Shown here piece by piece: positions 56,576-64,000 of a stretch of DNA of 64,000 bases (positions within the stretch are counted from its first letter, which is position 1; every line of letters begins with the position of its first letter). Origin of the DNA: Mycolicibacillus parakoreensis (GTDB lineage: Bacteria; Actinomycetota; Actinomycetes; Mycobacteriales; Mycobacteriaceae); the NCBI RefSeq assembly GCF_022370835.2, contig NZ_CP092365.1, positions 2,046,001 to 2,110,000 on the forward strand, in the 5' to 3' direction. The position numbers and the translations under genes were made by a program. Below the pieces are notes generated by a model, which was not told the DNA's origin, made no database searches, and worked only from the letters and a program-made list of their open reading frames with translations.

Positions 56576-57466
56576 CTACGGCTGCGGTGCGGTCACGAAG
56601 TCGATCAATTCCTCGACCCGGCCGATCAACGCCGGTTCCAGATCCGTCCAGTCGCGCACCCGCCGCCGGATCCGCCGCCACGCGGCCGCGATGTCGGCCT
56701 GGGTGGCGTGCGGCCAGCCCAAATGCCGGCACACCCCCTTCTTCCATTCCACGGTGCGCGGAATCCGCGGCCACGCCGCCAGCCCCAGCCGGTGCGGCTT
56801 GACCGCCTGCCAGACATCGACGTACGGATGGCCCACGACCAGGGTGTGGGCGCTGCCGGGACCGCGACGCACCTGCTCGGCCAACCGGGCCTCTTTCGAG
56901 CCGGCGACCAGGTGATCGACGAGCACCCCGAGCCGGCGGGTCGGTCCCGGCGCGAACTCGGCGACGATGTCGACAAGGTCGTCGACCCCGCCGAGATGTT
57001 CGACGACCACGCCCTCGATCCGCAGGTCATCACCCCACACCTGCTCGACGAGTTCGGCGTCGTGGCGGCCTTCGACGTAGATCCGGCTGGCCGACGCGAC
57101 CTTCGCCCGCTGCCCGGGCACCGCCACCGATCCGGAGGCGGTGCGCGCCGGCGGGGCCGCCGGGGCGCGTCGCGGGGCGGTCAGGATGACCGGTCTGCCG
57201 TCGATCAGGTACCCCGGGCCCACCGGGAACGCGCGGGTGCGTCCGTGCCGGTCTTCCAGTTGCATGCGGCCGTACTCCACACGCACCACCGCGCCGACAT
57301 AGCCACTCTCGGCGTCCTCGACGACCATGCCCACCTCCACCGGGTGCTCGGTGGAGCGCGGTCGGCGGGCGCGGTGGGGGTTGCGGGCCAGCACATCGGG
57401 TCCGTAGCGGTCTTCCACGGGGCCCAATCCTACGGGCGTGACGATAGTTTCCCCGGCGCGCGACAT
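56576..57466 (-). CDS. DUF3097 family protein
   Basis: The 296-residue actinobacterial protein matches the DUF3097 pattern: an N-terminal SH3-like part (VGMVVEDAESGYVGAVVRVEYG) and a C-terminal Toprim-like part (ASRIYVEGRHDAELVEQVWG, GVLVDHLVAGSKEARLAEQV, TLVVGHPYVDVWQAV). The acidic residues in VEGRHDAELVE and LVDHLV resemble a Toprim metal site, which would suggest a nucleic-acid role; this is inference. ATG 57466 is chosen. Confidence 0.88.
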   Translation of the reverse strand: MSRAGETIVTPVGLGPVEDRYGPDVLARNPHRARRPRSTEHPVEVGMVVEDAESGYVGAVVRVEYGRMQLEDRHGRTRAFPVGPGYLIDGRPVILTAPRRAPAAPPARTASGSVAVPGQRAKVASASRIYVEGRHDAELVEQVWGDDLRIEGVVVEHLGGVDDLVDIVAEFAPGPTRRLGVLVDHLVAGSKEARLAEQVRRGPGSAHTLVVGHPYVDVWQAVKPHRLGLAAWPRIPRTVEWKKGVCRHLGWPHATQADIAAAWRRIRRRVRDWTDLEPALIGRVEELIDFVTAPQP

Positions 57467-57472
57467 TCGCTC

Positions 57473-57478
57473 TAGGCT
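57473..57478 (+). promoter_or_regulatory. Predicted -10 (TAGGCT) of a leaderless transcript for the Asp-rich protein
   Basis: TAGGCT is followed by 8 nt (GCACAATT) and GTG 57487. ACAATTGT (57481-57488) is a perfect 8-bp palindrome across the expected start site. Confidence 0.6.
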
Positions 57479-57486
57479 GCACAATT

Positions 57487-58584
57487 GTGTTCGAAAACTA
57501 CGATTTCGGCGACGACGATGACGACTTCGACGACGACGAGGACTTCGACGACGACGACTTCGACGACGATTCCGGCGGGGCGGATTCCGGGGCGCCCAAG
57601 GGCGACAACAGTCTCAAGTGGGCTCTCGGGCTGGTGACGTTCCTGGCCGTCGTCGCGACGGCTGCCGCCGCGACGGTGGTGTTCGGCGGCAACCCCGATG
57701 CCGCTGAGCCCACCGAGTCCACACCGCCGATCTCCGACATCGCCAGCGCCGACGACGACGGTCCGGTCAGCGTGATCGTCGATGATCCCACCTGTAAGCC
57801 CTGGATGCCGATCAACGACACCCTGGCCTCCGCCGGGGAAGGCAAATGGAACGACCGGGACCGCACCATCCCGGCCTCGGACTGGACCCCCGAACAGCAG
57901 CAGATGCACATGGGTGCCGCCGCCGTGCTCCGCAGCGCCGCCGCCCAGAGCGTGGGACTGGCCAAGCTCACCCCGCACCGGGTGATGCGGGAACTCTACG
58001 AACAGTTCATCGCCTACGGTCGCGCCTACGCCGAGCGGGTGCCGCAGTACGTGCCGGCCGACAACAACCTCGCCGAGGCCGCCAACAGCGCCGCCTCGGC
58101 CCTGGCCTCGATCTGCGGGGCCATCAACGACGGGTCGGCGGCGTCGCGGGGACCGCTCGCCCCGGCGCAGAATCCTCCGGAGCTCACCGCCACCCCGGCC
58201 GACCCGACCAACCCGGTGCCGTTTCTGGCCAGCAGGAATCCGGTCTGTGACAACTGGCATGCCGCACTGCAGGACTACATGGCCAAGACCACCGAGTGGC
58301 AGCAGCTCGACCCCAACATCGCGGCCATCCTGTGGAACCCGGCGCAGAAGGCCGTCAACGTCGCCGCCGCGCAGGTGTTGAGCAACCAGGCCAACACGAT
58401 CGAACAGCTCGGACAACAGAGCGGCAACGCCACCCTGCAGGATTTCGCGGTGCTGATCGCGCAGTACCAGCGGGCCTTCGTCGCCGCGGTGCCGACCTAC
58501 ACCCCCGCCGATCAGCATCTGGCCAACGCGGCGGCGTACGCGTCGGCCCTGGTGGACGGCGCGTGCACGATCAGCGGGACCTGA
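57487..58584 (+). CDS. Membrane protein with Asp/Phe-repeat cytoplasmic tail and duplicated extracytoplasmic domain
   Basis: The 365-residue protein has an acidic tail in which Asp runs are punctuated by Phe (Phe7, 14, 20, 25), a single transmembrane helix (about residues 42-66), and two homologous extracytoplasmic domains. Each domain has one Cys pair: Cys103-Cys210 and Cys254-Cys360. Shared motifs are CKPW/CDNW and YVPADNNLAEAANSAASAL/YTPADQHLANAAAYASAL. Matching spacing implies tandem duplication of about 150 residues and one disulfide per domain. I recognise no function. GTG 57487 is fixed by a leaderless -10. Confidence 0.85.
   Translation: MFENYDFGDDDDDFDDDEDFDDDDFDDDSGGADSGAPKGDNSLKWALGLVTFLAVVATAAAATVVFGGNPDAAEPTESTPPISDIASADDDGPVSVIVDDPTCKPWMPINDTLASAGEGKWNDRDRTIPASDWTPEQQQMHMGAAAVLRSAAAQSVGLAKLTPHRVMRELYEQFIAYGRAYAERVPQYVPADNNLAEAANSAASALASICGAINDGSAASRGPLAPAQNPPELTATPADPTNPVPFLASRNPVCDNWHAALQDYMAKTTEWQQLDPNIAAILWNPAQKAVNVAAAQVLSNQANTIEQLGQQSGNATLQDFAVLIAQYQRAFVAAVPTYTPADQHLANAAAYASALVDGACTISGT
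57511..57573. repeat. GAC-rich low-complexity tract encoding Asp/Phe repeats
   Basis: An imperfect array of GAC codons broken by TTC about every 15-18 bp (units of the GACTTCGACGACGAC type) encodes the acidic tail of the membrane protein. Such tracts can change length by slippage in steps of three. Confidence 0.7.
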
Positions 58585-58653
58585 CCGCCGCGGCGTGGCA
58601 CGGAAGCGCCCGTTCGGCGTCGACCCGGGCGTTTTGCGGGCACAATCGATTGA

Positions 58654-59031
58654 GTGGGCACCTGGGACGACGTGGCCCGCCTGGTGGAGGCGCTTCCGCT
58701 GACCCAACGGCACGGGCCGCGGGAGTGGCGGGTCGGCGGAAAGCTGGTCGTCTGGCAGCGTCCGCTGCGCCTGCCCGAACGGCGCGCGCTGCAGGTGGGC
58801 GGTGAACCCGATGTGCTCGCGGTGCGGGTCCGCGACGAGTCGACCGCCCGGGCGCTGATCGAGGCCCACCCGGCGGTGTATTTCACCACCGCCCACCTCG
58901 TCGCCTACCCGGTGGTGCTGGTCTGGTTGGCCCGGGTCGACCGCGGTGCGTTGGCCGATTTGATCTACGACGCGTGGCTGGTGCACGCCCCGCGGGCGGT
59001 GGTGCGCGACTACCTGGCCCGCCGTGCGTAG
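58654..59031 (+). CDS. MmcQ/YjbR family DNA-binding-like protein
   Basis: The 125-residue protein matches the YjbR/MmcQ fold: an N-terminal helix (WDDVARLVEALP), WRVGGKLVVWQRPLR, ALIEAHPAVYFTTAHL with the conserved Pro-Tyr-Phe, and YPVVLVWLARVDRGALADLI followed by a C-terminal YDAWLVHAPRAVVRDYLA helix. Members are proposed to bind DNA; the function is unknown. GTG 58654. It converges on aspS. Confidence 0.88.
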   Translation: MGTWDDVARLVEALPLTQRHGPREWRVGGKLVVWQRPLRLPERRALQVGGEPDVLAVRVRDESTARALIEAHPAVYFTTAHLVAYPVVLVWLARVDRGALADLIYDAWLVHAPRAVVRDYLARRA

Positions 59032-59083
59032 CGCCGACGGTGCGCAACCGCCGTGACCTGATGCGGTGTCGGCGACGCGCGCG

Positions 59084-60853
59084 TCAGGCCCGGGGCGGCG
59101 GTGTGGCGTCGATGCCGGATTCCTTGCGCTGCGCGGCGGTGATCGGTGCCGGCGCGTCGGTGAGCGGGTCGACGCCACCACCGGATTTCGGGAAGGCGAT
59201 CACCTCGCGGATCGACTCCGCGCCGGCGAGCAGTGCGGCGATGCGGTCCCAGCCGAATGCCAGCCCGCCGTGCGGGGGCGCCCCGAAGGTGAACGCGTCC
59301 AACAGGAAACCGAATTTCTCCGCCGCGGACTCGGCATCGATGCCCATGACGGTGAACACCTGCTCCTGGATGTCGCGGCGGTGGATGCGGATCGAGCCGC
59401 CGCCGATCTCGTTGCCGTTGCACACGATGTCGTAGGCGTCGGCGAGAACCGCACCCGGATCGGTGGTGATCGCCTGCGCCGTCTCGGGTTTGGGGGCGGT
59501 GAACGCATGGTGCACCGCGGTCCAGGCTCCCGCACCGACCGCCACGTCGCCGGCCGCGGCGGCCTCGTCGGCCGGTTCGAACAGCGGCGGGTCGACCACC
59601 CAGGTGAACGCCCACGCGTCGGCGTCGATCAGGTCCTGGCGAGTGGCGATCTCCACCCGGGCCGCCCCCAGCAGAGCCCGCGAGGCCTTGGGGGCCCCGG
59701 CGGCGAAGAACACACAGTCGCCCGGTGCGGCACCGACGTGACCGGCCAGCCCGGCGCGTTCGGTCTCGGAGAGGTTCTTGGCCACCGGGCCCGACAGCGT
59801 GCCGTCCTCGCCGACGAGCACGTAGGCCAGCCCCTTGGCGCCGCGCTGTTTGGCCCACTCCTGCCAGCCGTCGAGGGTGCGTCGCGGCTGCGAGGCACCG
59901 CCGGGCATCACCACCGCGCCCACATAGGGCGCCTGGAACACCCGAAACGCGGTATCGGCGAAGAACTCGGTGCATTCGACGAGTTCCAACCCGAACCGCA
60001 GGTCGGGTTTGTCGGTGCCGAACCGGCGCATCGCCTCGGTGTAGCTCAGCCGCGGCAGGGGCCGCGGCAGGTCGTAGCCGATCAGCGACCACAGCGCGGC
60101 CAGGACCTCCTCGGCGATCCCGATGACGTCCTCGGCGTCGACGAAACTCATCTCCAAGTCCAGTTGGGTGAACTCGGGCTGGCGGTCGGCGCGGAAGTCC
60201 TCGTCGCGGTAGCAGCGGGCGATCTGGTAGTAGCGCTCCATCCCGGCCACCATCAACAGCTGCTTGAACAGCTGCGGGCTCTGCGGCAGGGCGTAGAAGG
60301 TGCCGGGCCGCAGCCGGGCCGGCACCAGGAAGTCCCGCGCCCCCTCCGGGGTGGAGCGGGTCATCGTGGGCGTTTCGATCTCGATGAAGTCGTGGGAGGC
60401 CAGCACCGCACGCGCCGCGGCGTTGGCCCGGGAACGCAACCGGATCGCCGCGGCGGGGCCGTCGCGGCGCAGATCGAGGTACCGGTAGCGAAGCCGGATC
60501 TCCTCCCCCGGCTCCTCATCGAGCTGGAACGGCAGCGCCGCGCTCTCGCCGAGCACGGTCAGCGCGCTGGCGTTGACCTCGATGTCGCCGGTCGCGATCT
60601 CCGGGTTGGCGTTGCCGTCGGGACGGATCTCGACCACCCCGGTCACCGCGACGCAGAATTCGGCGCGCAGCCGGTGCGCGTCGGCGAGCACCGCCTCGTC
60701 GTGGAAGACGACCTGGGCGACCCCGGAGGCGTCGCGCAGGTCGATGAAGATGACCCCGCCGTGGTCGCGGCGGCGTGCCACCCAGCCGGCCAGCGTGACC
60801 TGGCGTCCGGCGTCGGCGGACCGCAACGAACCGGCGTCGTGACTGCGCAGCAC
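59084..60853 (-). CDS. aspS: Aspartyl-tRNA synthetase (probably non-discriminating)
   Basis: The 589-residue bacterial-type class IIb enzyme has the N-terminal OB anticodon domain ([23 protein letters not shown]), motif 2 [21 protein letters not shown], the bacterial GAD insertion, and motif 3 GLAFGWDRI. Mycobacterial AspS is known to aspartylate both tRNA-Asp and tRNA-Asn, the latter then amidated by GatCAB. GTG 60853 has GAGGAG 5 nt upstream. Confidence 0.97.
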   Translation of the reverse strand: MLRSHDAGSLRSADAGRQVTLAGWVARRRDHGGVIFIDLRDASGVAQVVFHDEAVLADAHRLRAEFCVAVTGVVEIRPDGNANPEIATGDIEVNASALTVLGESAALPFQLDEEPGEEIRLRYRYLDLRRDGPAAAIRLRSRANAAARAVLASHDFIEIETPTMTRSTPEGARDFLVPARLRPGTFYALPQSPQLFKQLLMVAGMERYYQIARCYRDEDFRADRQPEFTQLDLEMSFVDAEDVIGIAEEVLAALWSLIGYDLPRPLPRLSYTEAMRRFGTDKPDLRFGLELVECTEFFADTAFRVFQAPYVGAVVMPGGASQPRRTLDGWQEWAKQRGAKGLAYVLVGEDGTLSGPVAKNLSETERAGLAGHVGAAPGDCVFFAAGAPKASRALLGAARVEIATRQDLIDADAWAFTWVVDPPLFEPADEAAAAGDVAVGAGAWTAVHHAFTAPKPETAQAITTDPGAVLADAYDIVCNGNEIGGGSIRIHRRDIQEQVFTVMGIDAESAAEKFGFLLDAFTFGAPPHGGLAFGWDRIAALLAGAESIREVIAFPKSGGGVDPLTDAPAPITAAQRKESGIDATPPPRA

Positions 60854-60993
60854 GGCTACTCCTCATCGGGGGTGGGAAACGAGTGCCAGTCTAAAGCCGC
60901 ACCGCCAACACCCGGTGTGCCGGTGTGGCGGCCCGATGCCGCGTGTGATGGGCTATGGGTTCTTGGGAGTTCCGCCGCACCGAAGGATTGCAG

Positions 60994-61506
60994 ATGGCCC
61001 TGTCCCGCACCAAGCACCCCTGCCAGCGAGTCGACACCGGATTCATCGAGACCGCGCCGTACCGCTTCGCCAACACCGTCGAGTTGGCGATCACCCCCGA
61101 GCAGTTGTTCGAAGTGCTCGCCGACGCCGACTCCTGGCCGCACTGGGCCTCGGTGATCACCGGCGTCACCTGGACCAGTCCGCAACCGTACGGGGTGGGC
61201 ACCACCCGCACCGTGCAGATGCGCGGCGGCATCGTCGGCTACGAGGAGTTCATCGCCTGGGAGCCGCACACCTACCTGGCCTTCCGGTTCAACGAATCAT
61301 CGACGCGCACGCTGCGCGCGTTCGCCGAGGACTACCGGGTGGTGCCCACCGCCGCGGGCTGCCGGCTGACCTGGACGATGGCGATCGAGCCGCTGGGTCC
61401 GGCCCGGCTGGGCCTGTGGCTGGGCCGGCCGGTGGTGAACTGGATGCTGGGCTGGTTTCTGCGCCGGCTGCGGCGCTACACCGACCAGCGTTTCGCCACC
61501 GTGTAG
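60994..61506 (+). CDS. SRPBCC/polyketide cyclase-like protein (Rv2574-like)
   Basis: The 170-residue protein has the START/SRPBCC ligand-binding fold: ANTVELAITPEQLFEVLADADSWPHWASVITGVTW, GVGTTRTVQMRGGIVGYEEFIAWEP, and a C-terminal long helix. The ligand is unknown. I chose ATG 60994 because AAGGA lies 6 nt upstream; ATG 60955 in the same frame is possible. By synteny it corresponds to Rv2574, between aspS and the YpfJ-like gene. Confidence 0.87.
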   Translation: MALSRTKHPCQRVDTGFIETAPYRFANTVELAITPEQLFEVLADADSWPHWASVITGVTWTSPQPYGVGTTRTVQMRGGIVGYEEFIAWEPHTYLAFRFNESSTRTLRAFAEDYRVVPTAAGCRLTWTMAIEPLGPARLGLWLGRPVVNWMLGWFLRRLRRYTDQRFATV

Positions 61507-61599
61507 AACCCGCGCAACCGGTGTGCCGCGCTGCGGCGGTATGCAAAGCTGGGGACGGCCGAGCGTGATGAGCGACCCCGATGAGCGACGGAGTGGGCG

Positions 61600-62478
61600 A
61601 TGACCTTCAACGAGGGCGTGCAGATCGACACCAGCAGGGCGGCGTCGACCGGTCGCGGCCGTGGGATCGCGCTCGGCGGCGGCGCCGGTGGTCTCGGGCT
61701 GCTCATCATGATCGTGGCGATGTTCCTCGGGGTCGACCCCGGCGATGTGATCTCCCAGCAGGCCCCGGCCTCCCAGGAGGCAGCGCCCGGTTTCGATCTG
61801 AACAAGTGCCGCACCGGGGCGGACGCAAACAAGTACGTCCAGTGCCGGGTGGTGGCCACCGGCAACTCGGTGGATGCGGTCTGGACCCAGCTGCTGTCGG
61901 GCTACACCCGCCCCAAGATGCGGCTGTTCAGCGGCCAGGTCAACACCGGCTGTGGGACGGCCAGCAGCGAGGTGGGGCCGTTCTACTGCCCGGCCGACCA
62001 GACCGCCTATTTCGACACCGACTTCTTCGACGTCCTGGTCGATCAGTTCGGCTCCAGCAGTGGCGCGTTGGCCCAGGAGTATGTGGTGGCCCACGAGTAC
62101 GGCCACCACGTGCAGAACCTGCTGGGGGTGCTCGGCCGCGCCCAGCACGGCGCGCAGGGCGCCACCGGGTCCGGGGTGCGCACCGAACTGCAAGCCGACT
62201 GCTACGCCGGGGTGTGGGCGCACTACGCGGCGGTGACCCAGCAGGAGAGCACCGGCAAGCCCTTTCTGGAGCCGTTGAGCGACCGTGACATCGCCGACGC
62301 GCTGTCGGCGGCGGCCTCGGTCGGTGACGACCGAATCCAGAAGACCATGACCGGGCGGGTCAACCCCGAGGCGTGGACGCACGGCTCCTCCGAGCAGCGC
62401 CAGCACTGGTTCACCGTCGGCTACCAGACCGGCGACCCCAACAAGTGCGACACCTTCGCCGCCCGCGACCTCGGCTGA
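61600..62478 (+). CDS. YpfJ-family neutral zinc metallopeptidase (Rv2575-like)
   Basis: The 292-residue protein has one N-terminal transmembrane helix (about residues 27-46) and an extracytoplasmic Zn-peptidase domain. The zincin motif HEYGH is at residues 165-169 (VVAHEYGHHVQNLLG), and ELQADCYAGVWAH is a plausible third-ligand and Cys motif. The family has no well-defined substrate. ATG 61600 has GGAG 6 nt upstream. Confidence 0.92.
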   Translation: MTFNEGVQIDTSRAASTGRGRGIALGGGAGGLGLLIMIVAMFLGVDPGDVISQQAPASQEAAPGFDLNKCRTGADANKYVQCRVVATGNSVDAVWTQLLSGYTRPKMRLFSGQVNTGCGTASSEVGPFYCPADQTAYFDTDFFDVLVDQFGSSSGALAQEYVVAHEYGHHVQNLLGVLGRAQHGAQGATGSGVRTELQADCYAGVWAHYAAVTQQESTGKPFLEPLSDRDIADALSAAASVGDDRIQKTMTGRVNPEAWTHGSSEQRQHWFTVGYQTGDPNKCDTFAARDLG

Positions 62479-62525
62479 CTCCGGGGCTGACTCCGGGGCT
62501 CGGTTCGCGGGCGGGAAGGAGCCCC
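62475..62525. terminator. 12-bp tandem duplication and hairpin between YpfJ-like and esxN-like genes
   Basis: CTGACTCCGGGG occurs twice in tandem (62475-62498), the first copy containing the TGA of the metallopeptidase gene. GGGGCTC (62495-62501) can pair with GAGCCCC (62519-62525), a 7-bp stem with a 17-nt loop that abuts the esxN-like stop. It probably terminates both convergent units. Confidence 0.5.
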
Positions 62526-62809
62526 TACAGCCAGCTGGAGCCGACCGCCGAGTCGGTGGAGGCCATGTTGTTGCCGGCGTTTTGCACCTTGGAGCCGTGG
62601 GTGGCCGCCTGCTGATAGATCACCTGGAAGTTGCGACCGAGCTGGGTGATGAACTCCTGGCAGGCCGCCGAACCGGCACCACCCCAGAAGTCCCCGGCGG
62701 CCACCACATCGCGGATGATCGCCTGATGCTCGGCCTCCAGCGAGGCAGCCTGCGCCTTGATCAGCGCCCCGTGAGCGTTGACATCACCGAACTGGTAGTT
62801 AATCGTCAT
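62525..62809 (-). CDS. ESAT-6-like protein, EsxN/EsxI family (ESX-5 substrate type)
   Basis: The 94-residue WXG100 protein starts MTINYQFGDVNAHGALI and has the central FWGGAGSAACQEFITQLGRN hairpin with the WxG turn and the C-terminal NNMASTDSAVGSSWL. This matches the EsxI/L/N/O/V group of M. tuberculosis, secreted by ESX-5 as a heterodimer with the EsxM-type partner encoded 11 bp upstream. AGGAG lies 8 nt before the ATG. Confidence 0.95.
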   Translation of the reverse strand: MTINYQFGDVNAHGALIKAQAASLEAEHQAIIRDVVAAGDFWGGAGSAACQEFITQLGRNFQVIYQQAATHGSKVQNAGNNMASTDSAVGSSWL

Positions 62810-62820
62810 CGCTATAGCTC

Positions 62821-63117
62821 CTAGCTGCTCAGGCTCGACTGGGCCGCGGCTTCCTGCTGCTCATAGACGTTCGCGTCACGCACCAGCCCGTCACGCACCC
62901 CGTGCAGCATGTTCACGATGTTGCGAAACGCCGTCTGCATCTGCCCCATCGTGTCCAACGACGTGCGCTCGGCGATCCCGGTCCACCCGGCCCCCGAAAT
63001 GCTCTGCGACGACGCGAACATCCGCCGCGCCTCATCCTCGACCGTCTGAGCATGCACCTCAAACCGGCCCGCCATATCCCGCATCAATTGCGGATCAGTC
63101 ATCAAACGTGAAGCCAT
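62821..63117 (-). CDS. CFP-10-like protein, EsxM/EsxJ family (ESX-5 substrate type)
   Basis: The 98-residue WXG100 protein has [22 protein letters not shown], the WxG turn [10 protein letters not shown] and a C-terminal helix with the YxxxE secretion signal (YEQQE). It matches the EsxJ/K/M/P/W group and should pair with the EsxN-like protein. AGGAG lies 8 nt before ATG 63117. Confidence 0.95.
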   Translation of the reverse strand: MASRLMTDPQLMRDMAGRFEVHAQTVEDEARRMFASSQSISGAGWTGIAERTSLDTMGQMQTAFRNIVNMLHGVRDGLVRDANVYEQQEAAAQSSLSS

Positions 63118-63198
63118 CGTGGCAACTCCTTACTGCACGTTTCGTACGTGGTTGGTGTGTTGATCGAGTCGGCTGCTAACTCCTTTTCCCCCTCCCGG

Positions 63199-64000
63199 TT
63201 AGCCGCCCTTGGCCGCGGTGGCGGCCTTGACTCCGGCCTTGGCAGCGTTGCCCAGGCCCCCGAATCCCCGTCCAGCGAGGGCCCCCATCATGGCCTGCGC
63301 GAACGGTCCACCCGGCATGCCCGCCTGCACCGTCGGCACCGCCGGGACGGTGGTGGCCGGCGACACCGGCAGCGCGCGGGTGATGGTCTGGATCGCTCCC
63401 TCGGGGGCCGACAGACCGCCGACCCGTGAGGCGTTGGCCAGCTGCGCGCTGACCTGCTGGCCGATCTGGCTGCCCCAGTTGGACAGCTGGCTGGTCAGCC
63501 CGGAGGTCATGGTCTGCAGCTTGCCGTTGACCATCTCGCTGATGGCATTGAGAAGCGGGTTGGTCGCGCCGTTGGTGAGTCCACCGGTGAGCTGGCCCAG
63601 ACCGGAGCCCGAGGTGCCGCCGGCACGGGTCAGCGACATGAGCATGCTCATCGGTGCCGAACCGAGCCGCATGGGCACGTTGATCAGCTCCGAGGCGCTC
63701 GACAAGCTGCCGGGTGTGGTCAGGCTCAGGTCGGCGAAGGCACCCAGCACCGGAATCTCGTTGAACCCCGACAAGGCAGTCCCGATCGGTTCCCAGAACG
63801 CGGTAAGAGGTTGAAGTGCTCCACCGAGTTGGGTCAGTCCCCCGCCGATCGCCTCACCCACGCCTCCCGGGTCCACGGGAAGCGCCGTCGTGGTGAGCGG
63901 ATCCGACGAGTTTGTCGTCGTTTTGAACATCGCCTGCGGCCGGTCCGCCTTGGACGACGCATCAAAGGCCGACATGACCATCACGTCGTCGGCCCACATG
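63199..64000 (-). CDS. PPE family protein, C-terminal part (5' end outside window)
   Basis: About 267 codons are visible. The fragment begins MWADDVMVMSAFDASSKA, which resembles the end of the helical PPE domain (EMWAQDxxxM), and continues as a hydrophobic, Gly/Ala/Leu-rich C-terminal domain ending GLGNAAKAGVKAATAAKGG. The PPE-esxM-esxN order matches the PPE-linked Esx pairs of ESX-5-containing mycobacteria. The PPE N-terminus and any PE partner lie beyond 64000, so the subfamily cannot be assigned. Confidence 0.85.
   Translation of the reverse strand, partial: MWADDVMVMSAFDASSKADRPQAMFKTTTNSSDPLTTTALPVDPGGVGEAIGGGLTQLGGALQPLTAFWEPIGTALSGFNEIPVLGAFADLSLTTPGSLSSASELINVPMRLGSAPMSMLMSLTRAGGTSGSGLGQLTGGLTNGATNPLLNAISEMVNGKLQTMTSGLTSQLSNWGSQIGQQVSAQLANASRVGGLSAPEGAIQTITRALPVSPATTVPAVPTVQAGMPGGPFAQAMMGALAGRGFGGLGNAAKAGVKAATAAKGG

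Noticed and set aside
63130..63160. Inverted repeat CACGT/ACGTG between the PPE and esxM-like genes as an operator
   Set aside because: The arms are only 5 bp, it lies within an operon-like PPE-esx spacing, and it has no promoter boxes beside it.

Overview
The window is high-GC chromosomal DNA from a mycobacterium. The evidence is mIHF, WhiA, an LprG/P55 pair, PPE and ESX-5-type Esx proteins, PyrR-led pyrimidine genes, many GTG starts and many leaderless promoters (TANNNT 6-8 nt before ATG/GTG). The EsxN/EsxM-type pair next to a PPE gene suggests a slow-growing or M. terrae-like lineage, because these are ESX-5 substrates. I cannot name the species.

Layout. (1) 1-6902, minus strand: ribE, ribBA, ribH, a PH-domain membrane protein, uvrC, rapZ, yvcK and the start of whiA, mostly joined by 4-bp ATGA/GTGA overlaps. 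(2) 7010-9285, plus strand: lprG and the P55 transporter. (3) 9257-16053, minus strand: fmt, rsmB, rpe, ribD, and separately a YhhN membrane protein and priA. A divergent plus-strand lipase/esterase starts at 16052. (4) 17182-21327, minus strand: mihF, gmk, rpoZ, coaBC, metK and a small membrane protein. (5) 21803-22534: an exported DsbA-like protein on the plus strand. (6) 22677-31401, minus strand: the pyrimidine operon pyrR-pyrB-pyrC-membrane protein-carA-carB-pyrF, with a PyrR-binding hairpin in the leader. (7) 31479-38524: an accessory block holding a CDGSH/glutamate-synthase-FMN fusion, a methyltransferase plus serine hydrolase pair, a TetR-controlled flavin oxidoreductase pair and an APH-type kinase. 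(8) 38521-50806, minus strand: an Orn/Lys/Arg-type decarboxylase, nusB, efp, pepQ, the shikimate genes aroC-aroK-aroB-aroQ, an orphan prepilin peptidase, aroE, mltG and ruvX. (9) 50811-62478: alaS, YjbQ, an ABM-repeat protein, rarA, a TM2 protein, a DUF3097 protein, an Asp-rich membrane protein, a YjbR protein, aspS, an SRPBCC protein and a YpfJ-type zinc metallopeptidase. (10) 62525-64000, minus strand: a PPE gene (5' end outside the window), esxM-like and esxN-like.

The genes of regions 1-6 correspond to M. tuberculosis Rv1379-Rv1423 and those of regions 8-9 to Rv2531c-Rv2575. Here the two blocks are contiguous, as I recall for M. smegmatis, so this looks like the older arrangement that was split in the M. 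tuberculosis lineage. The most interesting items are the accessory block 31479-38524, with an operator placed between the -35 and -10 of its promoter; the doubled-CDGSH/GltB fusion; an acidic-tailed tandem-duplicated membrane protein; and a series of leaderless promoters, two of them in tightly packed divergent pairs.
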